A stretch of 64,000 nt of DNA from Gottfriedia luciferensis (GTDB lineage: Bacteria > Bacillota > Bacilli > Bacillales > Bacillaceae_G). The translations under genes and the position numbers were made by a program. Positions within the stretch are counted from its first letter, which is position 1. Every line of letters begins with the position of its first letter. The stretch is from assembly GCF_001712755.1 (NCBI RefSeq), contig NZ_MDKC01000001.1:372001-436000 (forward strand), read 5' to 3'. Shown here in pieces: positions 17,315-26,629 of this stretch. The notes under the pieces are model-generated. The model saw only the letters and a program-made list of their open reading frames with translations, was not told the origin of the DNA and did no database searches.

Positions 17315-18814
17315 TTAATTTTCATTTAATCGATCAGTAACAGGCCACCATTTATGACCATCAACTGTCAATAAAGTATCAGCTTCGTTTGGACCCATTG
17401 AACCAGATCTATAATTTGTGAGTGGTGCTAAATTATTGTCCCAAGCTTTTGAGATGACATCAACAAAGCTCCAAGAATATTTTACTTCATCCCAATGAGT
17501 AAAGTTTGTTCCATCACCTAACATACAATCATAAATTAATCGCTCGTATGCTTCTGGTGTATTAATACAATCAACGCAATTATTATTAAATGTTAATTGA
17601 ATTGGCTTAGTGTAACCTTCATCTGAACCAGATCTTTTTGCATTTAATTGCAATGTAATTCCTTCATCTGGTTGAATATGTATAATTAATAAATTTGGAG
17701 ACATTGTCTCTTTTGTATTGTAATAAAGATTCATTGGTATATCTGAGAATTGAACAATAATCTTAGTAGATTTTGTCGCCATTCTTTTTCCTGTTCGAAT
17801 ATAGAATGGTACACCAGCCCATCTAAAATTATCGATAAAAAGTTTGCCCGCTACAAATGTTTCAGTTTGAGACTCAGGTGCTACATTGTTTTCGTTTCTA
17901 TATGCTGGAACTTCTTCACCATTCATTACACCAGCATCATATTGTCCGCGAACAAAGTAATCTTTTACTTCATTTTCATCAATTTTACGAAGAGCTTTAA
18001 ATACTTTAACTTTTTCACTACGAATTTCTTCAGTTGTTAATTTGATCGGAGGCTCCATAGCAAGTAGTGCCGCCATTTGAAGCATATGATTCTGAACCAT
18101 ATCTTTTAAAGCTCCCGAATTCTCATAGTATTTTCCACGGTCTTCAACACCAAGAATTTCACTAGAAGTAATTTGGATATTTGAAATAAATCGATTATTC
18201 CATAGTGGTTCAAACATTGCATTTGCAAAACGGATTACTTCAATATTTTGAACCATTTCTTTACCTAAGTAATGATCGATACGGTAGATTTGATTTTCTG
18301 AAAATGCTTCACGAATTTCATCATTCAATTCAATTGCACTCGGTAAATCATGTCCAAAAGGTTTTTCGATGACAATTCGACTCCAACCTTCTGTATCAGC
18401 CAATCCATTTTGTTTTAACTGTTTAGCAATTGTTCCGAAAAATTCAGGTGCCATTGCAAGGAAGAAAACACGGTTACCAGGAATTAAATAATGATTATCC
18501 AAGTTTGTTAATAAATTTCCTAATTCTATATATGAAGACGGTTCTAATACTTCAAATTGATGGTAATAAAAATGAGATAAAAAGCTTTCAATCTCAGTCT
18601 CAGATGAAGCAATAGATTGAATTGATTTTTTTACAGTTTCACGAAACTCATCATTTGACCAAGGTCTTCTACCTACACCGACAACTGCAAAACCTTCATC
18701 AATTTTTTGACTTAAAAATAATCTATATATTGAAATAAAAAGCTTTCTTTTTGCTAGGTCTCCTGTTGCTCCAAAAATAACAATAACTGCTTTTGGGTTT
18801 ACTTTAGTTTTCAA
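17315..18814 (-). CDS. zwf: Glucose-6-phosphate 1-dehydrogenase
   Basis: The 499-residue protein has the NADP-binding GATGDLAKRKLF (15-26), the G6PD signature RIDHYLGKEM near 178 and EKPFGHD before it. It commits glucose-6-phosphate to the oxidative pentose phosphate pathway. The ATG is preceded by AAGAAGTGAGG. The 640-bp region upstream is shared with the divergent symporter gene. Confidence 0.97.
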   Translation of the reverse strand: MKTKVNPKAVIVIFGATGDLAKRKLFISIYRLFLSQKIDEGFAVVGVGRRPWSNDEFRETVKKSIQSIASSETEIESFLSHFYYHQFEVLEPSSYIELGNLLTNLDNHYLIPGNRVFFLAMAPEFFGTIAKQLKQNGLADTEGWSRIVIEKPFGHDLPSAIELNDEIREAFSENQIYRIDHYLGKEMVQNIEVIRFANAMFEPLWNNRFISNIQITSSEILGVEDRGKYYENSGALKDMVQNHMLQMAALLAMEPPIKLTTEEIRSEKVKVFKALRKIDENEVKDYFVRGQYDAGVMNGEEVPAYRNENNVAPESQTETFVAGKLFIDNFRWAGVPFYIRTGKRMATKSTKIIVQFSDIPMNLYYNTKETMSPNLLIIHIQPDEGITLQLNAKRSGSDEGYTKPIQLTFNNNCVDCINTPEAYERLIYDCMLGDGTNFTHWDEVKYSWSFVDVISKAWDNNLAPLTNYRSGSMGPNEADTLLTVDGHKWWPVTDRLNEN

Positions 18815-19455
18815 TTAATTTACCTCACTTCTTAAACATAAATTACTAACTTATTTTAGTAATAATCAAGGTTGATTATACAAAATATGTAATATCGCTT
18901 TCAAAAAAATTTGAAAGCATTTTCATTAATTATTAAAAAATAAATTAAATTTCCAAATTATTCATCTTATATCATAAACAAAACGAACAGATTCGTAAAT
19001 AAGAGTCTTGATAATATTTAACTTTTTTCTCTTTATTCCTTGTAAACAAAGGGGTTTTAAATGATTTGGATAATGCAAGTTTTTTCTTAATTTAAATAGT
19101 TATATGTAATTATTTGGTTAAAAATTAAAAAATAATTAAAAAAAAGTAAGAGGAATTTGTCAAAATCTCAGTTTTTTAGTAGAATTGTAATGTACCTTAA
19201 TAGACATTTGGAAAATAAAGTAAAATTGAAATCTTAATGATTTCTGTTATACTGTTTTTTATAACCTTTTTTGATTGTAAATTCAGAATATAATCAAAAA
19301 GTAAATTATGGAAATGATGGGTAATTTATGAGAGTTCCATCGATATCTTAATAAGCCAAGTAGTGCTTAAACCATTTAAAAAAATTTAAATGGTTTTGTT
19401 ATTTTTAGTAAATTAAAAAACTTGGCAAAATTCTACTACAAGGGGGACTTTTATT
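18815..19455. other. Divergent intergenic region (zwf / DAACS symporter), 641 bp
   Basis: Very AT-rich, no confident gene. On the plus strand a 7-codon ORF at 19328-19351 (MRVPSIS, weak GATGGG upstream) precedes an inverted repeat AACCATTTAAA / TTTAAATGGTT (19370-19395) followed by T-rich sequence, 60 bp before the symporter. This resembles a leader with an attenuator hairpin. Confidence 0.4.
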
Positions 19456-20712
19456 ATGAAAAAAATTGGCTTAGCTTGGCAAATATTAATTGGTCTTGTT
19501 ATCGGGATCATTGTAGGCGCAATTTTTTATGGAAATCCAAAGGTTGCTGACTATTTACAACCAATTGGAGACATCTTTTTACGTCTGATTAAAATGATTG
19601 TAATACCAATCGTTGTTTCAAGTATTATTGTGGGTGTTGCTAGTGTTGGTGACACAAAAAAACTTGGCCGTTTAGGCGGAAAAACGATTCTGTACTTTGA
19701 GATTATTACAACAGTTGCAATTTTAATCGGATTACTAGTAGCGAATATCGTTAAACCAGGCGCTGGTGTAGATATGAGTATTCTTCACAAAACTGATATA
19801 AATACTTATGTTGAAACAGCAAAAGAAGTGAAAAGTCATGGCTTTGCAGATACATTTGTAAATATCGTACCGCCAAATATTTTTTCAGCTTTTGTTGAAG
19901 GAAACATGTTAGCAATTATCTTTTTCTCAGTACTGTTTGGTCTTGGGATCACAGCGGTAGGAGAAAGAGGAAAGCCAGTATTAGCATTTTTCCAAGGAAC
20001 AGCTGATACAATGTTTTACATTACAAATCAAATTATGAAATTTGCTCCATTTGGTGTTTTTGCATTAATCGGTGTTACAGTATCAAAGTTTGGATTAGAA
20101 TCTTTAATTCCATTAGGAAAATTAGTCATAACTGTTTATATTACAATGGCATTCTTTATCGTAGTAGTATTAGGCTTAGTAGCTAAAATGGTAGGAGTTA
20201 ATATATTTAAGTTCATTAAATTAATTAAAGATGAACTGATCTTAGCATATTCTACTGCGAGTTCTGAAACAGTTTTACCTAGAATTATGGAAAAAGTAGA
20301 AAAATTCGGAGTACCAAGATCAATTTCTTCATTCGTTATTCCGACTGGTTATTCATTCAATCTTGATGGATCAACTTTATATCAGGCATTAGCAGCAATT
20401 TTCATCGCCCAAATGTATGGTATTCATTTATCAATCACTGATCAAATTTCACTTATGTTAGTTCTAATGGTCACTTCAAAAGGGATCGCAGGTGTACCAG
20501 GCGTATCGTTTGTTGTATTATTAGCAACATTAGGTACAGCTGGAATTCCAGTTGAAGGTTTAGCATTTATTGCAGGTATTGACCGTATTCTAGATATGGC
20601 TAGAACTGCAGTAAACGTAGTAGGTAACTCTTTAGCAGCAGTAGTAATTGCTAAATGGGAACGCGCATTTAAACCAGAAGTGGTGAAGAATGATAATAAC
20701 GTTGCTATGTAA
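19456..20712 (+). CDS. Dicarboxylate/amino acid:cation symporter (GltP/GltT-like)
   Basis: The 418-residue membrane protein has the DAACS family layout: eight helices, the serine-rich re-entrant loop STASSETVLPR near residue 275, and the substrate-binding PTGYSFNLDGSTLY and GIAGVPGVSFV further on. Such carriers import glutamate, aspartate or C4-dicarboxylates with H+ or Na+. The ATG follows ACAAGGGGGA. It is monocistronic with a strong terminator. GltP, GltT and DctP types cannot be told apart by eye. Confidence 0.9.
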   Translation: MKKIGLAWQILIGLVIGIIVGAIFYGNPKVADYLQPIGDIFLRLIKMIVIPIVVSSIIVGVASVGDTKKLGRLGGKTILYFEIITTVAILIGLLVANIVKPGAGVDMSILHKTDINTYVETAKEVKSHGFADTFVNIVPPNIFSAFVEGNMLAIIFFSVLFGLGITAVGERGKPVLAFFQGTADTMFYITNQIMKFAPFGVFALIGVTVSKFGLESLIPLGKLVITVYITMAFFIVVVLGLVAKMVGVNIFKFIKLIKDELILAYSTASSETVLPRIMEKVEKFGVPRSISSFVIPTGYSFNLDGSTLYQALAAIFIAQMYGIHLSITDQISLMLVLMVTSKGIAGVPGVSFVVLLATLGTAGIPVEGLAFIAGIDRILDMARTAVNVVGNSLAAVVIAKWERAFKPEVVKNDNNVAM

Positions 20713-20771
20713 CGTATAATATAGGAAAGATATTTTAAATTTAACTCTCAAATAAATTAACTATAATCAAC

Positions 20772-20806
20772 AGCCACAAGGAAAAAGAGATTCCTTGTGG
20801 CTTTTC
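20772..20806 (+). terminator. Intrinsic terminator
   Basis: AGCCACAAGGAA (20772-20783) pairs perfectly with TTCCTTGTGGCT (20791-20802), followed by T residues. Confidence 0.9.
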
Positions 20807-20925
20807 TATTTTTACAGAAGTTTTTTTAAAGGAAAAAGTCTAAAAACATAGAATGTTCTTAATTGTGTTTAATTTAAATTCTAATTACGCGTCCTTTTGG
20901 AAGGGAACCAATTAAGGAGGATAAG

Positions 20926-22569
20926 ATGACAAATTTACTAGATATTACGATAGGGAAACTATTAGAAGAAAAAGCGAAATTACATCCTACTCATGAGGCT
21001 GTTGTCTATGCGGATAGAGGTTTAAGGATGAATTACGAACAATTTGAAAACCACTGTAGAGAAGTAGCAAAAGGTTTGATGAGTCTTAGAATTCAAAAAG
21101 GTGATCATATTGCAATATGGTCTTCAAATACACCAGAATGGCTTACTTCACAATTTGCAACTGGTAAAATGGGTGGAGTTCTTGTTACAGTAAACACGAA
21201 TTATCGTACAGCGGAGCTAGAATATTTGTTAAAGCAATCTGATTCAACAACCATTATTTTAATGGATCAATATAAAGATTCTTCATATATTGAAATGCTT
21301 TATGAAATTATACCAGAATTAAAAGATGCTGTTCCTGGAGAACTTCATAGCAGCCGACTGCCATTTTTACGGAACGTAATTGTTCTTGGTGAGAAAAAAT
21401 ACCCTGGAACATTCTCATGGGAAGAGCTTATTTCCATGGCAAAAAATACATCAGACTTAGAGTTAGATAAGAGAATTGCATCAATGAGTCCGTATGATGT
21501 AATCAACATGCAATATACATCTGGAACGACTGGTTTCCCAAAAGGTGTAATGCTTACACACTCAAATATCGTCAATAATGGGTTTAATATTGCGAATTGT
21601 ATGGAATTAACAAAGGCAGATCGTTTATGCATACCCGTGCCATTTTTCCATTGTTTTGGATGTGTTTTAGGTACCATGGCTTGTGTTACTGTTGGAGCAA
21701 CGATGGTACCTGTTCAAGACTTTAGTCCAAAAAGAGTACTTCAAACAGTACAAGATGAAAAATGTACTGGATTACATGGAGTTCCTACAATGTTTATCGC
21801 GGAATTAAATGAACCTAATTTTTCTAAATATGATTTATCAACATTACGAACTGGAATTATGGCAGGTTCAAACTGTCCAATTGAAGTTATGAAGGCAGTA
21901 ATCGAAAAAATGGGAATTACAGAGATTACAATTGCATATGGCCAAACCGAGTCTTCTCCAGTTATCACACAAACTAGAACGAATGATCCAATTGAGGTAC
22001 GTGTTGAAACGGTTGGTAAGGCATTACCAAATGTTGAAGTGAAAATAGTAGAACCAGGCACTTCTAATGAAGTACCACGTGGGGTACAAGGTGAACTTTG
22101 TACTAGAGGTTATCATGTAATGAAAGGCTACTACAAAAATGAAGAAGCTACTCGTACTGCAATTGATGAAGATGGATGGTTACATACTGGAGATTTAGCG
22201 ATCATGGATGAGAATGGCTATTGCAAAGTTACAGGTAGGCTCAAAGACATGATTATCCGTGGTGGGGAAAATATTTACCCTCGTGAAATTGAAGAATTTT
22301 TATATACTCACCCAGATGTGTTAGATGTTCAAGTTGTTGGAGTACCTGATCATGTGTACGGGGAAGAAGTAATGGCTTGGATTATACTTAAAGAAGGAAT
22401 TAAAATTACACAAGAGGATATCCGAATGTACTGTAAGGGAAGAATTTCAAAACATAAAATTCCTCGATATATAGAATTTGTAAAAGAGTATCCTATGACT
22501 GCCTCAGGAAAAATACAGAAATTCCGACTTAGAGAGCAAGCAGTAGAAACTGCCTCAAAACAAGTTTAA
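20926..22569 (+). CDS. AMP-binding acyl-CoA synthetase
   Basis: The 547-residue ANL-superfamily enzyme has the P-loop YTSGTTGFPKGV near 198, AYGQTESSP near 338, the hinge GRLKDMIIRGGENIYP near 438 and the catalytic lysine in TASGKIQKFRLRE near the C-terminus. It activates a fatty acid to acyl-CoA through an acyl-adenylate. Chain length is not predictable; medium- or long-chain is likely. The ATG follows AAGGAGGA. No other beta-oxidation genes are adjacent. Confidence 0.9.
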   Translation: MTNLLDITIGKLLEEKAKLHPTHEAVVYADRGLRMNYEQFENHCREVAKGLMSLRIQKGDHIAIWSSNTPEWLTSQFATGKMGGVLVTVNTNYRTAELEYLLKQSDSTTIILMDQYKDSSYIEMLYEIIPELKDAVPGELHSSRLPFLRNVIVLGEKKYPGTFSWEELISMAKNTSDLELDKRIASMSPYDVINMQYTSGTTGFPKGVMLTHSNIVNNGFNIANCMELTKADRLCIPVPFFHCFGCVLGTMACVTVGATMVPVQDFSPKRVLQTVQDEKCTGLHGVPTMFIAELNEPNFSKYDLSTLRTGIMAGSNCPIEVMKAVIEKMGITEITIAYGQTESSPVITQTRTNDPIEVRVETVGKALPNVEVKIVEPGTSNEVPRGVQGELCTRGYHVMKGYYKNEEATRTAIDEDGWLHTGDLAIMDENGYCKVTGRLKDMIIRGGENIYPREIEEFLYTHPDVLDVQVVGVPDHVYGEEVMAWIILKEGIKITQEDIRMYCKGRISKHKIPRYIEFVKEYPMTASGKIQKFRLREQAVETASKQV

Positions 22570-22592
22570 TTCAGCTGATTACATCATTGAAG

Positions 22593-22629
22593 AAATAGCA
22601 AAGTGAAATAGAAAGCTTTGCTATTTTTT
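22593..22629 (+). terminator. Intrinsic terminator
   Basis: AAATAGCAAAG (22593-22603) pairs with CTTTGCTATTT (22616-22626), followed by T residues. Confidence 0.85.
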
Positions 22630-22713
22630 CATTAAATATTTGTAAAGAATATTCAAATAATTAATTGGATTATGGTAAAATGTGGAGACAATAAATTTAA
22701 AGGGGATACAAAT

Positions 22714-23250
22714 TTGAAAATACGAAAAAAGGAATCTTCATGGCAAACTTTTAAAATAATAGTCTATTCTTTTACAATCGCATTAATTGTTAAGATTTTT
22801 ATTTTTTCACCCTTTATTGTTCAAGGTGCTTCGATGCAACCGACCCTACATAATCATGATTATTTGTTTGTTAACAAAGCCTCATTTCATATTTCATCAT
22901 TAAATAGAGGCGAAGTTGTCATTATAAAAAAACAAAATGACCCTAAATATTATGTCAAAAGAATCATTGGTTTGCCAAGTGACAACGTTAATTTAACGAA
23001 TGGACTCCTATATATTAATGGAAAACATATATCTGAAAACTATTTAAATGACCATTTAAAAAATGTCTATAAAGAATATCTTCAATTTAATCAAGTTAAA
23101 GTACCTAGCGGGTCCTATTTAGTCATGGGGGATAATCGACTAAATAGTAAAGATAGCAGAAATGGTTTAGGGTATATTAAACAGTCTGAAATAGTCGGTA
23201 AAGTTGAAGGAGTTTTTTTCCCTTTTAATCGAGTAAGAATAATACAATAA
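22714..23250 (+). CDS. lepB: Type I signal peptidase
   Basis: The protein (178 residues from the chosen start) has one N-terminal membrane helix (about 15-33) followed by the catalytic S40 in GASMQPTL, K82 in YYVKRIIGLPSD and the GDNRLNSKDSR box. It cleaves signal peptides at the outer face of the membrane, like B. subtilis SipS/T. I chose the TTG at 22714 because AAAGGGG precedes it. An in-frame ATG at 22672 has no such site. Confidence 0.92.
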   Translation: MKIRKKESSWQTFKIIVYSFTIALIVKIFIFSPFIVQGASMQPTLHNHDYLFVNKASFHISSLNRGEVVIIKKQNDPKYYVKRIIGLPSDNVNLTNGLLYINGKHISENYLNDHLKNVYKEYLQFNQVKVPSGSYLVMGDNRLNSKDSRNGLGYIKQSEIVGKVEGVFFPFNRVRIIQ

Positions 23251-23439
23251 ATGGAAAAATAAAATGGATTAAATAGAGATCATAGAATTAGAAAAAAGGT
23301 TTTTCATTAAATTTTCATTTTCATTATATAAAGTAAAAAAGTAACAAAATTAATACTTACAGGTATTTTAAGCTTTATTTAAGGAAATAAATCTTAAATA
23401 TAAGAATAAATTAATCAAAACTGAAAGTAGGAATATATA

Positions 23440-23556
23440 ATGAAAAAAAGTGAAGAGCTGTTATTAGAGGAAGAAATTTCTCAATTAAAGAAGAATAATT
23501 GGTTATTAATGATCGTAGCGATCATCACGATACCTTTTTTAGTAATTAACATGTAA
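23440..23556 (+). CDS. Small membrane protein, 38 residues
   Basis: The ORF has an ATG behind AGTAGGA, an acidic N-terminal half (SEELLLEEEISQLKKNN) and one hydrophobic helix (WLLMIVAIITIPFLVINM), and is followed 8 nt later by a clear terminator. Expression is therefore likely. Function unknown. Confidence 0.6.
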   Translation: MKKSEELLLEEEISQLKKNNWLLMIVAIITIPFLVINM

Positions 23557-23563
23557 TGAAGTA

Positions 23564-23593
23564 AAGCCTGGATTAGCTAGATACCAGGCTTTT
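23564..23593 (+). terminator. Intrinsic terminator
   Basis: AAGCCTGG (23564-23571) pairs with CCAGGCTT (23584-23591), followed by T residues. Confidence 0.8.
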
Positions 23594-23699
23594 ATGCTGT
23601 TTAAAAGGAAATTGACTATGAAATAAGTAATTTCATGTTTTTAAGGCCCTTAATCTTCTTTTTCTAGTAATCTAAATGGACGACAATTTAATTGACTTC

Positions 23700-23715
23700 A
23701 TACCTATCTGGGTAT
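23700..23715. promoter_or_regulatory. CsoR/CstR-type operator
   Basis: ATACCTATCTGGGTAT is an interrupted palindrome (ATACC/GGGTAT) of the kind bound by CsoR-family repressors. It lies 52 bp upstream of the CstR-like gene and probably overlaps its promoter. Confidence 0.65.
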
Positions 23716-23766
23716 ATAGTTCAAATTAACTAATGTAAAAATTTTACTAAGAAAGGAAAGATTTCT

Positions 23767-24027
23767 ATGTCTTATGATGATCAAATAAAAAATAGAGTAA
23801 AAAGAATTGAAGGGCAGCTTAGAGGCATTTTAAAAATGATGGATGAGGATAAAGGATGTAAAGATGTTATCACTCAATTATCAGCAGTAAGAGCGGCAAT
23901 GGATCGTACAATTGGAGTAATCGTAAGTACGAATCTTATTGAATGTGTAAGGCTTGCTGATGAAAATGGAGAAAATGCAGAAGAGCTAGTTAAAGAAGCA
24001 GTTAACTTATTAGTAAAAAGTAGATAA
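23767..24027 (+). CDS. cstR: CstR-like persulfide-sensing repressor (CsoR/FrmR family)
   Basis: The 86-residue all-helical protein has the family core VKRIEGQLRGI. The two cysteines fall at C31 and C60, the positions used by CstR to sense persulfides. The histidine that CsoR uses for copper is replaced by Asn (TNLIEC). Two rhodanese genes follow on the same strand, and a CsoR-type operator lies upstream. Together these favour a sulfur-stress sensor over a copper sensor. The specific ligand is inferred. Confidence 0.85.
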   Translation: MSYDDQIKNRVKRIEGQLRGILKMMDEDKGCKDVITQLSAVRAAMDRTIGVIVSTNLIECVRLADENGENAEELVKEAVNLLVKSR

Positions 24028-24097
24028 AAAACTTTTGTAAAACTGATCACTGGCCAAAAAATTTCTGAACATCAATTTTCTTGAAAGTAGGACTTTA

Positions 24098-24457
24098 ATG
24101 GAATTTTTAAATATTCTAATCATCGTATTAATTGCTTATTTTCTAGTACAAACTTTTCTTCCAATCAAAGGGGTTAAGCAAATATCAACAAATGAATTAA
24201 AAAATGAATTGAAAAGTAAGGAAAAACAATTCATTGATGTTAGAACCTCTGCAGAATATAAAGGCAGACATATTAAAGAATTCAAAAATATTCCATTGCA
24301 TTTGTTAAAGCAAAATATAAATCATCTATCAAAAGATAAGGAAACAATTATTATTTGCCAGAGTGGAATGAGAAGTAAAAAAGCATGTAAAGTTCTTAAA
24401 AAAATGGGTTATACCAATATTACAAATGTAAAAGGCGGAATGAGTACCTGGTCTTAA
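24098..24457 (+). CDS. Membrane-anchored rhodanese-like protein
   Basis: The 119-residue protein has an N-terminal helix (about 4-21) and one rhodanese domain with the active-site loop CQSGMRS (C87). It probably moves sulfane sulfur at the inner face of the membrane. It is 70 bp after the CstR-like gene and 16 bp before a second rhodanese, and likely forms part of the CstR-controlled operon. Confidence 0.85.
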   Translation: MEFLNILIIVLIAYFLVQTFLPIKGVKQISTNELKNELKSKEKQFIDVRTSAEYKGRHIKEFKNIPLHLLKQNINHLSKDKETIIICQSGMRSKKACKVLKKMGYTNITNVKGGMSTWS

Positions 24458-24473
24458 TAAAGGAGAATAAATA

Positions 24474-24770
24474 ATGAGAGAAATGACAGCAGAAAAACTT
24501 GAAGAGTTATTAAAGAATGGAAATTCACTTAATATTATTGATGTTCGCGAGGCGGATGAAGTAGCAAACGGAATGATCCCAGGTGCGACGCATATTCCAC
24601 TTGGTTTAATCGAATTTCGCATGGCAGATCTAGATAAAAATAATGAATACATCGTTGTATGTCATGCTGGTGGCAGAAGTAGTCGAGCAGTACAGTTTTT
24701 AGAAAGTCACGGTTTTAATGTTGTGAATATGACCGGCGGTATGCTTGCTTGGACAGGCGAAATTGAATAA
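24474..24770 (+). CDS. Single-domain rhodanese
   Basis: The 98-residue cytoplasmic rhodanese has the active-site loop CHAGGRS (C63) and the CH2A-like IIDVREADEVANGMIPGATHIP. It probably acts as a thiosulfate or persulfide sulfurtransferase. The ATG follows AAAGGAG. It is the last gene of the operon, followed by a terminator. Confidence 0.85.
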   Translation: MREMTAEKLEELLKNGNSLNIIDVREADEVANGMIPGATHIPLGLIEFRMADLDKNNEYIVVCHAGGRSSRAVQFLESHGFNVVNMTGGMLAWTGEIE

Positions 24771-24782
24771 ACGATTTGATCA

Positions 24783-24820
24783 AAATTGCTTATAAAAGAA
24801 TATAGGCAATTTTTTTTTAT
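24783..24820 (+). terminator. Intrinsic terminator
   Basis: AAATTGC and GGCAATTT pair across a ~16-nt loop and are followed by a long T-run. Confidence 0.7.
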
Positions 24821-24852
24821 ATGTATGGATAGATCAGAATATTCACTGGTTT

Positions 24853-24995
24853 ATTAGTTAAGAGAAAGTGAAAAAGGATGTAAATATCTATGCAAAAAAG
24901 AGATAAAGCAGAGATATAGTACCTCATAAAGGGTTCATGAGGAAGTAAAGAGTGAAAAAGCAGAGATATAGTACCTCATATGATTCTTTCATAAA
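24853..24995. repeat. 52-bp tandem repeat array, locus 2
   Basis: AAAGCAGAGATATAGTACC followed by TCATA occurs at 24905 and again at 24957, exactly 52 bp apart. The unit also contains GGGTTCATGAGGAAGTAAAG, shared with locus 1 (GCTCATGAGGAAGTAAAA). A degraded unit precedes. The array fills most of the 398-bp gap between the rhodanese and DUF3445 genes. Confidence 0.75.
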
Positions 24996-25168
24996 CTTTT
25001 ATTAAAATACACAATAAATCGGACTAGGTATTGACATAAAAAACAGAATATTCTTATAATTAATTAAAATCTAATGTAACAAAAAACAGTAATTAATAGA
25101 AAGTTTACCTTTGTCTCGTTTAACTTATTTGAACGATTTACTTTTAATCTACTAAAAAGGGTGTTCAG

Positions 25169-26119
25169 ATGAATCAAGTTAATGAATTAGAAAGCTTTCC
25201 GTATCCGTTTAAAGAGGAGATTTATCGTTACTCTAATAATTCTATTCTATTAGATCCACCTGTAAGCATCGAGATTACTCCAAAATATGAAAATGAAATA
25301 AAGTTAAAAAGAAGCTTGTTACACAATTCACCTAACCATTGTTATCAGGCACTTCCTACTAGTTTTGAAGGGCAATGGGAAATTGTAGAATTAGTTTTAG
25401 ATCATTTAATAAGGTACTATCCAAACTTTTTTGAAGTTCATAAGGGGCATGAATATTGGACTATTTATAATAAGCTTCTGATGGAGGAGGAACGATTTAG
25501 CTTTGGGGATCGAACTTCTGTTTTAGGAAAGCCTTTGAATTTTATAGGTAGACACGTACAAGAGGATTTAATTTATATGAGTCAACGAGATGGCGATTTA
25601 TTTTTAGATGCTGGACATCTTTGTTTCCCCTCTAATTGGTCACTTACTTTTAAACTAGGGATGAGATTTAAAGAGATTCATCAGCCAATCCCTATGTTTA
25701 GTGAAAAATCATTGGATGATCGAATTCTGCGTTTCTTAAAAAATATTGAACAAGGAGCTCCTTGGACTCGTAAAAATTGGTCATTAATGGCAGGGAAAAG
25801 ATTAGATACTTCGTTAGAAACATTTAATCAATGGGGAAAAGATAGACAAAAAGTTACAGCTGATAATGTAGGGAGTTTTGTTCACTTACGTGTTGAAGTT
25901 CAAAAGTTATTTAGGCTGGCTGCTAGTAATGGGCTCCTTTTTACGATTCATACTCACTTATTACCATTAGAGCAATTAACTTTAAATAAGGTATGGTTAG
26001 AGCAATTTTATAAAATTCTATGTGAATTACCGGATTTCATTTTAGATTATAAAGGAATCTCTTCATATAAAAAAGAAGTAATAACATATTTAAAAAATAA
26101 ACTTGATGAAGTTGGGTAG
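25169..26119 (+). CDS. DUF3445 heme-dependent oxidative N-demethylase-like subunit
   Basis: The 316-residue protein fits the DUF3445 family, which includes the heme-PAS catalytic subunit of HODM and of dimethylamine monooxygenase. Visible family features are the N-terminal YPFKEEIYR segment, VQEDLIYM, HLCFPSNWS, KLGMRFKEIHQPIP and LRVEVQKLFRL. It would oxidise a methylated amine, releasing formaldehyde. The next two genes encode a DmmA-like protein and a flavin/2Fe-2S reductase, so the operon can supply electrons. The substrate (dimethylamine or another N-methyl compound) is inferred. Confidence 0.8.
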   Translation: MNQVNELESFPYPFKEEIYRYSNNSILLDPPVSIEITPKYENEIKLKRSLLHNSPNHCYQALPTSFEGQWEIVELVLDHLIRYYPNFFEVHKGHEYWTIYNKLLMEEERFSFGDRTSVLGKPLNFIGRHVQEDLIYMSQRDGDLFLDAGHLCFPSNWSLTFKLGMRFKEIHQPIPMFSEKSLDDRILRFLKNIEQGAPWTRKNWSLMAGKRLDTSLETFNQWGKDRQKVTADNVGSFVHLRVEVQKLFRLAASNGLLFTIHTHLLPLEQLTLNKVWLEQFYKILCELPDFILDYKGISSYKKEVITYLKNKLDEVG

Positions 26120-26125
26120 AATGCG

Positions 26126-26614
26126 ATGAATAATTTAATAGTTGAAGAAGCTAGTTTTATAGATGGAAAAAGAAAATACTTAATCTGTTCGAATCATAGA
26201 GGGAGGGCGTTAATCCAGCCAATTTTAGAAAAGTTACTTGAGAAAAATTATTCTTTTGATTTTGTCTTCATCGGATTTGATTCAAGTCCAGAACAATTGC
26301 AAAATAATCTTAAAACTTGGTTGCAAAGTCAGAAAATGGGTAGCTATTTATATATAGCACTTAGTAAAGAAGAGCTTAAAAATTTACGGCCGATTATAGA
26401 GGATGTTGGATTTTTTGAGGATGAAGTACAATATGTTGGTTATGGTGAATTGAACTCGAAGGTTTTTTGTTGTCGATGTCATAGTTTAACTGAATTAAAA
26501 AATTTAGAAATTGGGAAAGAAGTTCAATGTCAAAACTGTCATTTATTACTTTCAGTTTCTGACCATTATTCTGTTCATTATGACGCATATTTAGGAAATA
26601 TCGCTAAATTGTAG
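26126..26614 (+). CDS. DmmA-like subunit of N-demethylase / dimethylamine monooxygenase
   Basis: The 162-residue protein has a C-terminal zinc-ribbon-like pattern CCRCH...CQNCH (about 115-145) and an N-terminal alpha/beta region. Size and context match the small DmmA-type subunit found beside DUF3445 proteins. It starts 6 bp after the DUF3445 stop. The assignment rests mainly on context and the ribbon; its exact role in electron transfer is not clear to me. Confidence 0.6.
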   Translation: MNNLIVEEASFIDGKRKYLICSNHRGRALIQPILEKLLEKNYSFDFVFIGFDSSPEQLQNNLKTWLQSQKMGSYLYIALSKEELKNLRPIIEDVGFFEDEVQYVGYGELNSKVFCCRCHSLTELKNLEIGKEVQCQNCHLLLSVSDHYSVHYDAYLGNIAKL

Positions 26615-26629
26615 ATGGGAGTGAATGGA

